Part shown: piece by piece, positions 31,048 through 39,200 of the stretch
How positions within the stretch are numbered: position 1 is the first letter of the stretch
How the letters are laid out: every line of letters starts with the position of its first letter
Source of the DNA: Synechococcus sp. 1G10
GTDB taxonomy: Bacteria; Cyanobacteriota; Cyanobacteriia; PCC-6307; Cyanobiaceae
Length of the DNA stretch: 64,000 bases
Direction of reading: 5' to 3'
Assembly (NCBI RefSeq): GCF_002252625.1
Contig: NZ_NQKW01000004.1
Span: 124,001 to 188,000 of the forward strand
The notes under the pieces: model-generated
Database searches by the model: none
Told to the model about the DNA's origin: nothing
The model's input: the letters and a program-made list of their open reading frames with translations, nothing else
Made by a program: the position numbers and the translations under genes

Positions 31048-31536
31048 ATGCAAGACGCGATCACCAACGTCATCAACCAGTCCGACGTTCAGGGTCTCTA
31101 CCTGGACGACTCCTCGATCGGACGGCTGGAGCAGTATTTCTCCAGCGGCGAGCTCCGTGTACGCGCAGCGGCCACCGTCGGTGCCAACTCGGCATCGATC
31201 ATCAAGGAAGCTGTCGCCCAGACTTTGCTGTATTCGGACATCACCCGTCCGGGCGGCAACATGTACACCACCCGTCGCTATGCGGCCTGCATCCGCGACC
31301 TGGACTACTACCTGCGCTACGCCACTTACGCCATGCTGGCGGGTGACACCTCAATTCTCGACGAGCGTGTCCTGAACGGGCTTAAGGAGACCTACAACTC
31401 CCTGGGCGTGCCCATCGGCGCCACCGTCCAGTCAATCCAGGCAATGAAGCAAGCGGCCGCTTCGCTGGTGGGCCCCGAGGCTGGCCGTGAACTCGGCACC
31501 TACCTCGATTACATCAGCTCCGGCCTGGGCAACTGA
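31048..31536 (+). CDS. apcB: Allophycocyanin beta subunit
   Basis: A 162-residue partner of ApcA with phycocyanobilin on Cys81 ([19 protein letters not shown]). The Asn in PGGNMY (71) corresponds to the residue commonly methylated in beta subunits. Forty bp separate it from apcA. The C-terminal [10 protein letters not shown] is standard. Confidence 0.98.
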   Translation: MQDAITNVINQSDVQGLYLDDSSIGRLEQYFSSGELRVRAAATVGANSASIIKEAVAQTLLYSDITRPGGNMYTTRRYAACIRDLDYYLRYATYAMLAGDTSILDERVLNGLKETYNSLGVPIGATVQSIQAMKQAAASLVGPEAGRELGTYLDYISSGLGN

Positions 31537-31571
31537 TCCCGACCCAACGCCCAACCCGCGAGGATCACCAC

Positions 31572-31772
31572 ATGCGCCTGTTCAAGATCACGGCCTGTAT
31601 TCCCTGCCCTGAAAAAGTCAGGAGCCAGCGGGAACTGCAGAACACCTTCTTCACCAAGTGGGTGCCCTACGAGAGCTGGTTCGCTGAACAGCAGCGGATC
31701 ATGAAGCAGGGAGGCAAGATTCTCAAGGTTGAGCTCGTCACGGGTCGCCGTCAGGTCAACGTCGGCAACTGA
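31572..31772 (+). CDS. apcC: Phycobilisome small core linker (L-C, 7.8 kDa)
   Basis: A 66-residue basic linker that caps allophycocyanin trimers at the ends of the core cylinders. It starts MRLFKITACIPCPEKVRSQR and ends GRRQVNVGN, both diagnostic. It is the last gene of the apcABC transcript and is followed by a strong terminator. Confidence 0.97.
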   Translation: MRLFKITACIPCPEKVRSQRELQNTFFTKWVPYESWFAEQQRIMKQGGKILKVELVTGRRQVNVGN

Positions 31773-31812
31773 CAGCTGTTCTGAGCTCTGGCTCCCGACT
31801 GATCAAATCTGC

Positions 31813-31841
31813 AAAGCCCGGTACTGACCGGGCTTTTTTTT
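31813..31841 (+). terminator. Intrinsic terminator of apcABC
   Basis: AAAGCCCGGT (31813-31822), loop ACTG, ACCGGGCTTT (31827-31836), with the T-run continuing to 31841: a perfect 10-bp stem and eight T residues. It lies 40 bp after the apcC stop and isolates the antenna genes from ftsW. Confidence 0.95.
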
Positions 31842-31921
31842 GTCCCAACCCCCTTTACCCGAAGCTTCGGCCACGGCTGAATGGGGAACCGCACTCCTTG
31901 CGCCAGTCCTTGCCGGCCACC

Positions 31922-33166
31922 ATGACTCGACGCCCCAGGAGCTCAGCCAACTCAAGATCAAAAGATCAGTTGACCGTGGCGGAGGCAAGTCCAGCTCCGC
32001 CGCCTCTGGCCTGGGCCGATTGGCCCGCAGAAGCCAGACTGCTGCTGGTGATGGTCGGAATCTGGTGCCTGGCCGGACTGCTGATCCTGGGCTCTGCAAG
32101 CTGGTGGGTGGCGGCACGGGAGAACGGGGATCCCGCCTTCTACCTCAAGCGCCAGTCGATCTGGCTGATCGTCAGCTGGGGATTGCTCTGGCTGGGAATG
32201 CGCACCTCCCTGCGGCGTTGGCTGCGGATGGCCGGCCCGGCCGTGCTGATCGGTGGCGTGCTGATTGCTGCCACCCTGGTGGCGGGCAGCACGGTCAATG
32301 GCGCCAGCCGCTGGCTGGTGCTCGGACCGATTCAGCTCCAACCTTCGGAGCTGGTGAAACCCTTCGTGGTGCTTCAGGGGGCCTCCCTTTTCGCCCACTG
32401 GAAACGCATCGGCCTGGATCAGAAAATGCTCTGGCTGGGCACTTTCGCGGCCCTGCTGCTGCTGATCCTCAAGCAGCCCAACCTCAGTACCGCCGCCCTG
32501 ACGGGCCTGCTGCTCTGGTTCATGGCCCTGGCAGCGGGCTTGCCGTTGCTTTCGCTGCTCGGTACTGCCGCAGCCGGAGGGGCCCTGGGCGCTGCCAGCA
32601 TCATGGTGAACGAGTACCAGCGCCTCAGGGTGATCTCCTTCCTCAACCCCTGGCGCGACGCCCAGGGCGACGGCTACCAACTGGTGCAGAGCCTGCTGGC
32701 GATCGGTTCGGGTGGGGTGCTAGGTGAGGGATTCGGCCTCTCGACCCAGAAACTGCAATACCTGCCGATCCAATCGACCGATTTCATCTTCGCGGTCTTC
32801 GCCGAAGAATTCGGCTATGTGGGTTCACTGGTGCTGCTGCTGTTCCTGGTGCTGTTCGGTTTCGTCGGACTGCGGGTGGCACTGGGCTGCCGCAGCAATC
32901 AGCAGCGACTGGTGGCCATCGGTGCCACCACCCTGCTGGTGGGCCAATCCATCCTGAACATCGCCGTGGCCAGTGGCTCGATGCCCACCACGGGCCTGCC
33001 GCTGCCGATGATCAGCTATGGAGGCAACTCCCTGCTGGCCAGCCTGCTCACCGCGGGCCTGCTGATCCGCTGTTCCCTGGAATCCCGCGGCTTGGAGAGG
33101 CGCCCGCTTCGCGGAACCCGTGACCGCGGCGGTGGGGCCAGCCCCAACCCCGCCCCGATAGGCTGA
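31922..33166 (+). CDS. ftsW: Cell division lipid II polymerase FtsW (SEDS family)
   Basis: A 414-residue polytopic membrane protein that polymerises glycan strands at the septum together with a class B PBP. About ten hydrophobic segments are visible. Diagnostic text: GASRWLVLGPIQLQPSELVKPF, RLRVISFLNPWRDAQGDGYQLVQSLLAIGSGG, PIQSTDFIFAVFAEEFG and the C-terminal TGLPLPMISYGGNSLL. The start is ATG 31922; a TTG eight codons upstream is less likely. A Pro/Ala-rich N-terminal tail precedes the first helix. Confidence 0.95.
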   Translation: MTRRPRSSANSRSKDQLTVAEASPAPPPLAWADWPAEARLLLVMVGIWCLAGLLILGSASWWVAARENGDPAFYLKRQSIWLIVSWGLLWLGMRTSLRRWLRMAGPAVLIGGVLIAATLVAGSTVNGASRWLVLGPIQLQPSELVKPFVVLQGASLFAHWKRIGLDQKMLWLGTFAALLLLILKQPNLSTAALTGLLLWFMALAAGLPLLSLLGTAAAGGALGAASIMVNEYQRLRVISFLNPWRDAQGDGYQLVQSLLAIGSGGVLGEGFGLSTQKLQYLPIQSTDFIFAVFAEEFGYVGSLVLLLFLVLFGFVGLRVALGCRSNQQRLVAIGATTLLVGQSILNIAVASGSMPTTGLPLPMISYGGNSLLASLLTAGLLIRCSLESRGLERRPLRGTRDRGGGASPNPAPIG

Positions 33167-33218
33167 ACTCACCTCCGGATTGACAGGCCTGCCGCCGTCC
33201 CGGATGACCAGGACACGG

Positions 33219-33947
33219 ATGAACGGCTTCGGCCTGCCCCTCTCGGATCTCGCCCTCTGGAGTGAGCAGCTGCTTCAGCGCTCGCTCTCCACGCCAGGGC
33301 CGCTCACCTTCACGGTGGTGTTCAGCGCCGGCCTGGTCACCAGCCTGGGCCCCTGCTCACTCTCGCTACTGCCGATCACCGTGGCCTACATGGCTGGGTT
33401 CTCCAGGCCGGAAGCGCCTGGGCGGCCCTGGCAGCGCAGCCTCAGTTTTGCGGCGGGAATCGTGGCAGCCCTGGTGCTGCTGGGGGGCACCACCTCCCTG
33501 CTCGGGAAGCTCTACGGCCAGGTGCCCGGGGTCGTTCCCACCGTGGTGGCTCTGCTGGCGGTGGTGATGGGCCTCAACCTGCTGGGGCTGGTCCGTTTGC
33601 CACTGCCGGCCGGTCCCGATCCCGAGCTGTGGCGCCAGCGGGTGCCCGCCCCCCTGGCCCCCCTGGCGGCCGGCGCCGCCTTCGGTCTTGCGGCCAGTCC
33701 CTGCACCACGCCGGTATTGGCGGTTTTACTGGGATGGATCGCCCAGCAGGGACACCCTGTGGTGGGCATGCTGCTGCTCACCTGCTTCGGAGCCGGCCAG
33801 GTGATTCCCCTGATGTTGGCGGGCACGGCGGCCGCGGCGATGCCCAGGCTTCTGGCCCTGCGCGAACGCAGCCGATGGATCCCGCCGATCAGTGGCGTGG
33901 TGCTCCTCGCCAGCGGCGGCCTCACCCTGCTGGCTCAGCTGCCATGA
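33219..33947 (+). CDS. ccdA: Cytochrome c biogenesis protein CcdA (thiol transporter)
   Basis: A 242-residue membrane protein that carries reducing equivalents across the thylakoid membrane to keep apocytochrome haem-binding Cys reduced. Six or so helices; the two redox Cys are in [13 protein letters not shown] and [12 protein letters not shown], both followed by the Pro-rich signature. The start at ATG 33219 has an AGGA six bases upstream; ATG 33204 and TTG 33180 are alternatives. It overlaps ccs1 by 4 bp, fitting system II cytochrome c maturation. Confidence 0.93.
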   Translation: MNGFGLPLSDLALWSEQLLQRSLSTPGPLTFTVVFSAGLVTSLGPCSLSLLPITVAYMAGFSRPEAPGRPWQRSLSFAAGIVAALVLLGGTTSLLGKLYGQVPGVVPTVVALLAVVMGLNLLGLVRLPLPAGPDPELWRQRVPAPLAPLAAGAAFGLAASPCTTPVLAVLLGWIAQQGHPVVGMLLLTCFGAGQVIPLMLAGTAAAAMPRLLALRERSRWIPPISGVVLLASGGLTLLAQLP

Positions 33948-35266
33948 GGGCTCTCAGCCGCCTCGCTGCCTGGATCTCGGATCTGCGACTCGCCATTGGT
34001 CTGCTCTTTGTGATCGCCCTGGCCAGCGGTCTGGGCACAGTCATTCCCCAGCAGGAGACGGCGGATGCCTACCACCAGGCCTACGACGCCAAGCCCTGGC
34101 TGGGGCTACTTGATGGCGACTGGATCCTGAGGCTCGAACTCGACCACGTCTACGCAAGCAACTGGTTCCTGGCACTGCTGGCCTGGCTGGGGCTCGCGCT
34201 TGTGCTCTGCAGCTGGCGCCGCCAGTGGCCCGCTCTGCAGGCTGCCCTGCGTTGGATCGACTACCGCTCCCCCCGCCAGCTCAGCAAATTGAGCCTGGCC
34301 GAATCCCTGCCCACGGCCCAGCCCAGGGCCGACCTCGACACTCTTGCCCAGCTGTTGCAGAACCAGCGCTGGCAGCTGAAGACCCAGGGTGATCGGCTGG
34401 CGGCCCGGCGCGGAATTCTCGGTCGGGTGGGGCCCCTGCTGGTTCATGCCGGCCTGGTGGTGCTGATGGTGGGGGCCTCGTGGGGGGCCCTGGCGGGTCA
34501 GCGGCTCGAACGCTTCCTGGCCCCGGGCCATGACCTGCAACTGCTGAATCAGCGCGGTGTGAACCAGATGACCCTGGCGGTCGACTCGTTCCGGATCGAG
34601 CGGGATCCAGCCGGACGGCCCGAGCAGTTCCGCTCCGAGCTGCGCCTGCTCGATGCCGAAGGGAAGCCGCTTCAGCGCAGCCAGATCAGCGTCAACCATC
34701 CCCTGCGCTTCCGGGGGATGACCGTCTATCAGGCCGACTGGTCGCTGGCAGCGATCACTGTGCAACTGGGGCGCAGCCCTCTGCTGCAGCTGCCTCTGCG
34801 CAGCCTCCCGGAACTGGGAGAGCAGGTGTGGGGCCTGGCACTGCCCACACGACCGGACGGATCGGAACCGGTGCTGCTGGCGCTCAGCAGCGAGATGGGA
34901 CCCATCGATGTGTACTCGGCCCAGGCCCAGCTGATCGGCCAGATCACCCCTGGTGGAGAGGCCTTGGAGATCGGTGGCCTGCCCCTGAAGGTGGTGGAGG
35001 TGATGCCCGCCAGCGGGCTGCTGCTGAAGCGTGATCCCGGGGTCCCACTGGTGTACGGCGGTTTCGCCATCGCCCTGCTGGGCGGTGGCCTGAGCCTGAT
35101 CGCTACGCGCCAGCTCTGGGCCATCGCCGATGACGATCAGGGCCAGTTGCACGTCGGCGGGCTCTGCAACCGCAACCTCACGGCCCTGGCCAACGAATTG
35201 CCGCTGCTGCTGGAGCAACTGAGAGCGACATCCGAGCTCAGCAGTCCTGTCGCTGGCCGTGGCTGA
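33944..35266 (+). CDS. ccs1: Cytochrome c biogenesis protein Ccs1 (ResB family)
   Basis: A 440-residue component of system II cytochrome c synthetase, partner of CcsA. N-terminal helices begin [25 protein letters not shown]; a third helix starts [18 protein letters not shown]; a large lumenal domain (about 200-350) includes [17 protein letters not shown]; and a final helix is near 365-385. Start ATG overlaps the ccdA stop. Its 3' end overlaps the convergent queF by 29 bp. CcsA is not in the window. Confidence 0.93.
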   Translation: MRALSRLAAWISDLRLAIGLLFVIALASGLGTVIPQQETADAYHQAYDAKPWLGLLDGDWILRLELDHVYASNWFLALLAWLGLALVLCSWRRQWPALQAALRWIDYRSPRQLSKLSLAESLPTAQPRADLDTLAQLLQNQRWQLKTQGDRLAARRGILGRVGPLLVHAGLVVLMVGASWGALAGQRLERFLAPGHDLQLLNQRGVNQMTLAVDSFRIERDPAGRPEQFRSELRLLDAEGKPLQRSQISVNHPLRFRGMTVYQADWSLAAITVQLGRSPLLQLPLRSLPELGEQVWGLALPTRPDGSEPVLLALSSEMGPIDVYSAQAQLIGQITPGGEALEIGGLPLKVVEVMPASGLLLKRDPGVPLVYGGFAIALLGGGLSLIATRQLWAIADDDQGQLHVGGLCNRNLTALANELPLLLEQLRATSELSSPVAGRG

Positions 35267-35711
35267 CACGGATCACCGTGTGCACATTGCCGCGGGGATT
35301 GAAATCGGCTTCCAGCTGCATCCAGACAGGCTCCGCAGCGGCCACCAGATCATCGAGGATGCGGTTCGCCACCTCCTCGTGCGAAATGCTGCGATCGCGC
35401 CAGCCATTCACGTAGAGCTTGAGAGCCTTGAGTTCAAGCACGCTGGGGCCGGGTTGATAGATCAGGCGCAGCACGGCGAAGTCGGGATAGCCGGAGAAGG
35501 GGCACTTGCAGGTGAACTCCGGCAGCTCAATCGACACCTCGTAGGCGCGGCCACGGCGGGGGTTGTCGAAGCAGATCAGCGGCGCCTCCTCGCTGATCTG
35601 CCGCTCGCCGTAGTGCGGGCTGACGGTGGCCTGCCGGAGTTCCTCGGTGGCGGCGGCTGGAGTGGCTGCTGTGGTGACAGCTGGAGTGGAGGTGGTGGAT
35701 GGGGACGGCAT
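35238..35711 (-). CDS. queF: NADPH-dependent 7-cyano-7-deazaguanine reductase
   Basis: A 157-residue, type I (YkvM-like) enzyme reducing preQ0 to preQ1 in queuosine synthesis. The catalytic Cys and Asp are in [18 protein letters not shown]; the substrate-binding Glu is in [16 protein letters not shown], followed by SHEEVANRI. The first ~25 residues are a Thr/Ala/Pro-rich low-complexity tail. It is divergent from the DUF4278 gene and overlaps ccs1 tail-to-tail. Confidence 0.96.
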   Translation of the reverse strand: MPSPSTTSTPAVTTAATPAAATEELRQATVSPHYGERQISEEAPLICFDNPRRGRAYEVSIELPEFTCKCPFSGYPDFAVLRLIYQPGPSVLELKALKLYVNGWRDRSISHEEVANRILDDLVAAAEPVWMQLEADFNPRGNVHTVIRVSHGQRQDC

Positions 35712-35976
35712 CAGCGGTCGCAGGCGGAGAAAAAGACGTTCTGCCGATCGTAGGAACGGCTAAAAAGTGAAGATTACTGAAGCAGCCTCAACCTTTGTTC
35801 GCTCTGAACAGCCGTTGTCGCTAGAAATGATCTTAAGGACAAAACGTTGGACGTACGGAGAGCCTCTGAGCCCTCCTGTCGGAAGTAGCCCCCCGCGAGG
35901 CGAAGCAACGCTCCTTCCCACGAAGCGGCACAGGCCCCAAAAGGTCAGTGATCTCAATCCCTTCGAGGCTCCAGTC
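35712..35976. promoter_or_regulatory. queF/DUF4278 divergent region with inverted repeat
   Basis: A 265-bp non-coding stretch. TGTTC-N5-GAACA (35796-35810) is a perfect inverted repeat of operator type, in the AT-rich part upstream of the DUF4278 gene. A long leader follows (about 35830-35976). No -10/-35 pair could be assigned with confidence, and no known cyanobacterial small RNA was recognised. Confidence 0.4.
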
Positions 35977-36201
35977 ATGTCCGCAGGCCAACTCGTCTAC
36001 CGGGGTGTGCCGTACAGCACCCACCATCACCATCCCCTCCCAGGCCTCGAACCAGTGGAGCATGTGTACAGAGGCATTCACTACCGCATGCCGCTGAAGC
36101 ATGAGCCACGGCTGGTGGATGAAAGCCTTGAGCTTCACTACCGCGGGCACATCTATCACCACCGCCAGCAGCAGACCCAACTCCACCTTGAGGCGGGCTG
36201 A
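35977..36201 (+). CDS. Small DUF4278-type protein with three YRG motifs
   Basis: A 74-residue protein containing three copies of the short DUF4278-like motif: LVYRGVPYS, HVYRGIHYRM and LHYRGHIYHH. It is His-rich (STHHHHPLP). DUF4278 proteins are small cyanobacterial proteins of unknown role, often with one motif. The start at ATG 35977 is chosen because the upstream in-frame stretch (back to 35767) lacks protein-like composition. It sits upstream of the glnB region but has its own promoter area. Confidence 0.75.
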   Translation: MSAGQLVYRGVPYSTHHHHPLPGLEPVEHVYRGIHYRMPLKHEPRLVDESLELHYRGHIYHHRQQQTQLHLEAG

Positions 36202-36223
36202 GTTCCGTAAGCCTCACAGCTGA

Positions 36224-36913
<690 letters not shown>

Positions 36914-36946
36914 CGCCAGCGCTAAGGGACAGGCTCAGCAGCTTCA

Positions 36947-36977
36947 ACCGGGGATCGATCAGATCTCCGGTTTTTTT
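36947..36977 (+). terminator. Intrinsic terminator of glnB
   Basis: ACCGGGGATC (36947-36956), loop GATCA, GATCTCCGGT (36962-36971): a 10-bp stem with one G-U pair, then a run of T residues to 36977. It lies 33 bp after the glnB stop and just before the convergent tlyA stop. Confidence 0.93.
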
Positions 36978-36981
36978 GTGG

Positions 36982-37803
36982 TCAGCCAGCGGAGAGAGTG
37001 CGGTTCACCAGGGCGCGGATCGAGTCGGGCGTCACCGGCTCGCCTGCGGGCTCCTGCTTGGACCGCAGCCAGAGCAGGTATTCGTGGTTGCCGGCGGGGC
37101 CGGTGAGCGGTGAGGCGATCAGGCCCCAGGGCCACAAGCCATGCGTTGCAGCCGCTCGGATCACGGCCGTGATGGCATCGGCATGGGCGCCAGGCTCACG
37201 TACCACACCGCCTTTGCCCACCCGCTCGCGACCCACCTCGAACTGGGGTTTCACCAGCAGCACGGCCTCGGCGGCGGCTGACTTGAGCAGAGCCCGCAGG
37301 GCCGGAAGCACCACGGCCAGGGAGATGAAGGACACGTCGGCCACGGCCAGGTCGGGCCAGGGGTCATCGGGGCCATAGAGCTCCTCGGGTGTGAGGCGGC
37401 GCAGGTTGGTGCGCTCGCGCAGCACCAACCTGGGGTCGGTGCGCAGGCTCCAGGCGGTCTGGCCGTAGCCCACATCAATGCCGTACACCCGCGCGGCCCC
37501 ATGCTGAAGCAGGCAGTCGCTGAAGCCGCCGGTAGAGATGCCACCATCGAGGCAGATGCGGCCCGGCAGCTGCAGGGGAAAGGCCTCCAGGGCCGCCACC
37601 AGCTTCTCACCGCCACGGGAGACAAAGCGGGGTGGGTGGCTCACCTCGGGTCTCAGCTCAGCCGGCACCTCCTGTCCTGGCTTGTCGAGCACCCGATCAC
37701 CACTGCGCACCCGCCCGGCACGGATCAACTGCTGCGCCTGCTGGCGGCTCGCTGCCAGCCCAAGCGCCACCAGGTGCTGATCGAGTCGCTGCTTGCCTGC
37801 CAT
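36982..37803 (-). CDS. TlyA family rRNA 2'-O-methyltransferase (S4 + FtsJ domains)
   Basis: A 273-residue protein from ATG 37803. An N-terminal S4 RNA-binding domain (RLDQHLVALGLAASRQQAQQLI) precedes an FtsJ-type SAM domain (RICLDGGISTGGFSDCLLQ; VADVSFISLAVVLP; VLLVKPQFEVGRERVGKGGVVR). TlyA of mycobacteria methylates 16S and 23S rRNA; the exact site here is not proven. An upstream frame extends to 37983 but overlaps the divergent purB. The usual DIGSSTGG is DGGISTGG, as seen in other TlyA proteins. Confidence 0.92.
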   Translation of the reverse strand: MAGKQRLDQHLVALGLAASRQQAQQLIRAGRVRSGDRVLDKPGQEVPAELRPEVSHPPRFVSRGGEKLVAALEAFPLQLPGRICLDGGISTGGFSDCLLQHGAARVYGIDVGYGQTAWSLRTDPRLVLRERTNLRRLTPEELYGPDDPWPDLAVADVSFISLAVVLPALRALLKSAAAEAVLLVKPQFEVGRERVGKGGVVREPGAHADAITAVIRAAATHGLWPWGLIASPLTGPAGNHEYLLWLRSKQEPAGEPVTPDSIRALVNRTLSAG

Positions 37804-37859
37804 CGGGATCCCGTTGGGGTCGACCCATAGATTGACCAGGACGTTGCCACGCGCTGGCC

Positions 37860-39155
37860 TTGATCGAGCGATACACCCTGCCCGAGATGGGCAACCTCTG
37901 GAGTGAAGAGGCCAAATTCCAGAGCTGGCTGGATGTGGAGATCGCCGCCACCGACGCAAACTGCCAGCTGGGCCGGGTGCCAAAGGAGGCCATGGCCGCG
38001 ATCCGCGAGCGGGCCCGCTTCGAGGTGCCCCGCATTCTGGAGATCGAGGCGGAGGTGCGCCACGACGTGATCGCTTTCCTGACCAATGTCAATGAGCACG
38101 TGGGCGATGCGGGCCGCTACATCCACGTGGGTATGACCAGCTCCGATGTGCTCGACACGGGCCTGGCCCTGCAGCTGAAGGCGTCGGTGGCGTTGTTGCG
38201 CGAAGAGCTCGATCAGCTGGCCGCCGCACTGCGGACTCTGGCGGAGGCGCATAAGGCCACGGTGATGATCGGCCGCTCCCATGCGATCCATGGCGAGCCG
38301 ATCACCTTCGGCTTCAAGGTGGCTGGCTGGCTAGCGGAGACGGAGCGGAACCGGGAGCGACTGGAACGACTGGCCCAGGTGGTGGCGGTGGGTCAGGTGA
38401 GCGGGGCCATGGGCACCTACGCCAACACCGACCCCCAGGTGGAGGCCCTCACCTGCGCCAGCCTCGGCCTGGAGCCCGACACCGCCAGCACCCAGGTGAT
38501 CGGCCGCGACCGCCATGCGGAATACGTGCAGACCCTGGCACTGGTGGGCACCTCCCTGGAACGGTTCTCCACCGAGATCCGCAACCTGCAACGCACGGAT
38601 GTTCTGGAGGTGGAGGAGAACTTCGCCAAGGGACAGAAAGGCAGCTCGGCCATGCCCCACAAGCGCAATCCGATCCGCAGCGAGCGAATCAGCGGTCTGG
38701 CACGAGTGCTGCGCAGCTACACGATCGCGGCCCTGGAAAACGTGGCCCTCTGGCACGAGCGCGACATCAGCCATAGCTCGGTAGAGCGGATGATGCTGCC
38801 TGATTGCTCCTGCACGCTGCACTTCATGCTGCGGGAGATGACGGATGTGGTGAAGGGACTCGGGGTCTACCCCGAGAACATGAGCCGCAACCTCAATGTG
38901 TATGGCGGGGTGGTGTTCAGCCAGCGGGTGCTGCTGGCCCTGGTGGAGTGCGGTCTCAGCCGGGAGGATGCCTACCGGATCGTGCAGCGCCATGCCCACG
39001 AAGCATGGAACCGCGAAGGCGGCGACTTCCGCGCCAATCTGTCTGCTGACCCCGAGGTGAACGCACGGCTCAACGCCGCTCAGCTCGACGCCTGTTTCTC
39101 CACCGAGCTACACCGGGCCCAGCTGGATGTGATCTGGGAGCGGCTGGGAATCTGA
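37860..39155 (+). CDS. purB: Adenylosuccinate lyase
   Basis: A 431-residue enzyme of purine synthesis, cleaving SAICAR and adenylosuccinate. Family signature GSSAMPHKRNPIRSE (near 261) and MTSSDVLDTGLALQL and GRSHAIHGEPITFG carry catalytic residues. The start is TTG 37860 (IERYTLPEMGNLW follows), the only codon that preserves the conserved N-terminus. It is divergent from tlyA with 56 bp between. Confidence 0.97.
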   Translation: MIERYTLPEMGNLWSEEAKFQSWLDVEIAATDANCQLGRVPKEAMAAIRERARFEVPRILEIEAEVRHDVIAFLTNVNEHVGDAGRYIHVGMTSSDVLDTGLALQLKASVALLREELDQLAAALRTLAEAHKATVMIGRSHAIHGEPITFGFKVAGWLAETERNRERLERLAQVVAVGQVSGAMGTYANTDPQVEALTCASLGLEPDTASTQVIGRDRHAEYVQTLALVGTSLERFSTEIRNLQRTDVLEVEENFAKGQKGSSAMPHKRNPIRSERISGLARVLRSYTIAALENVALWHERDISHSSVERMMLPDCSCTLHFMLREMTDVVKGLGVYPENMSRNLNVYGGVVFSQRVLLALVECGLSREDAYRIVQRHAHEAWNREGGDFRANLSADPEVNARLNAAQLDACFSTELHRAQLDVIWERLGI

Positions 39156-39200
39156 GCCTGCTGGGTTGGCACTCCCCCCGTTCTGCTGAGGGTTCTGCGA

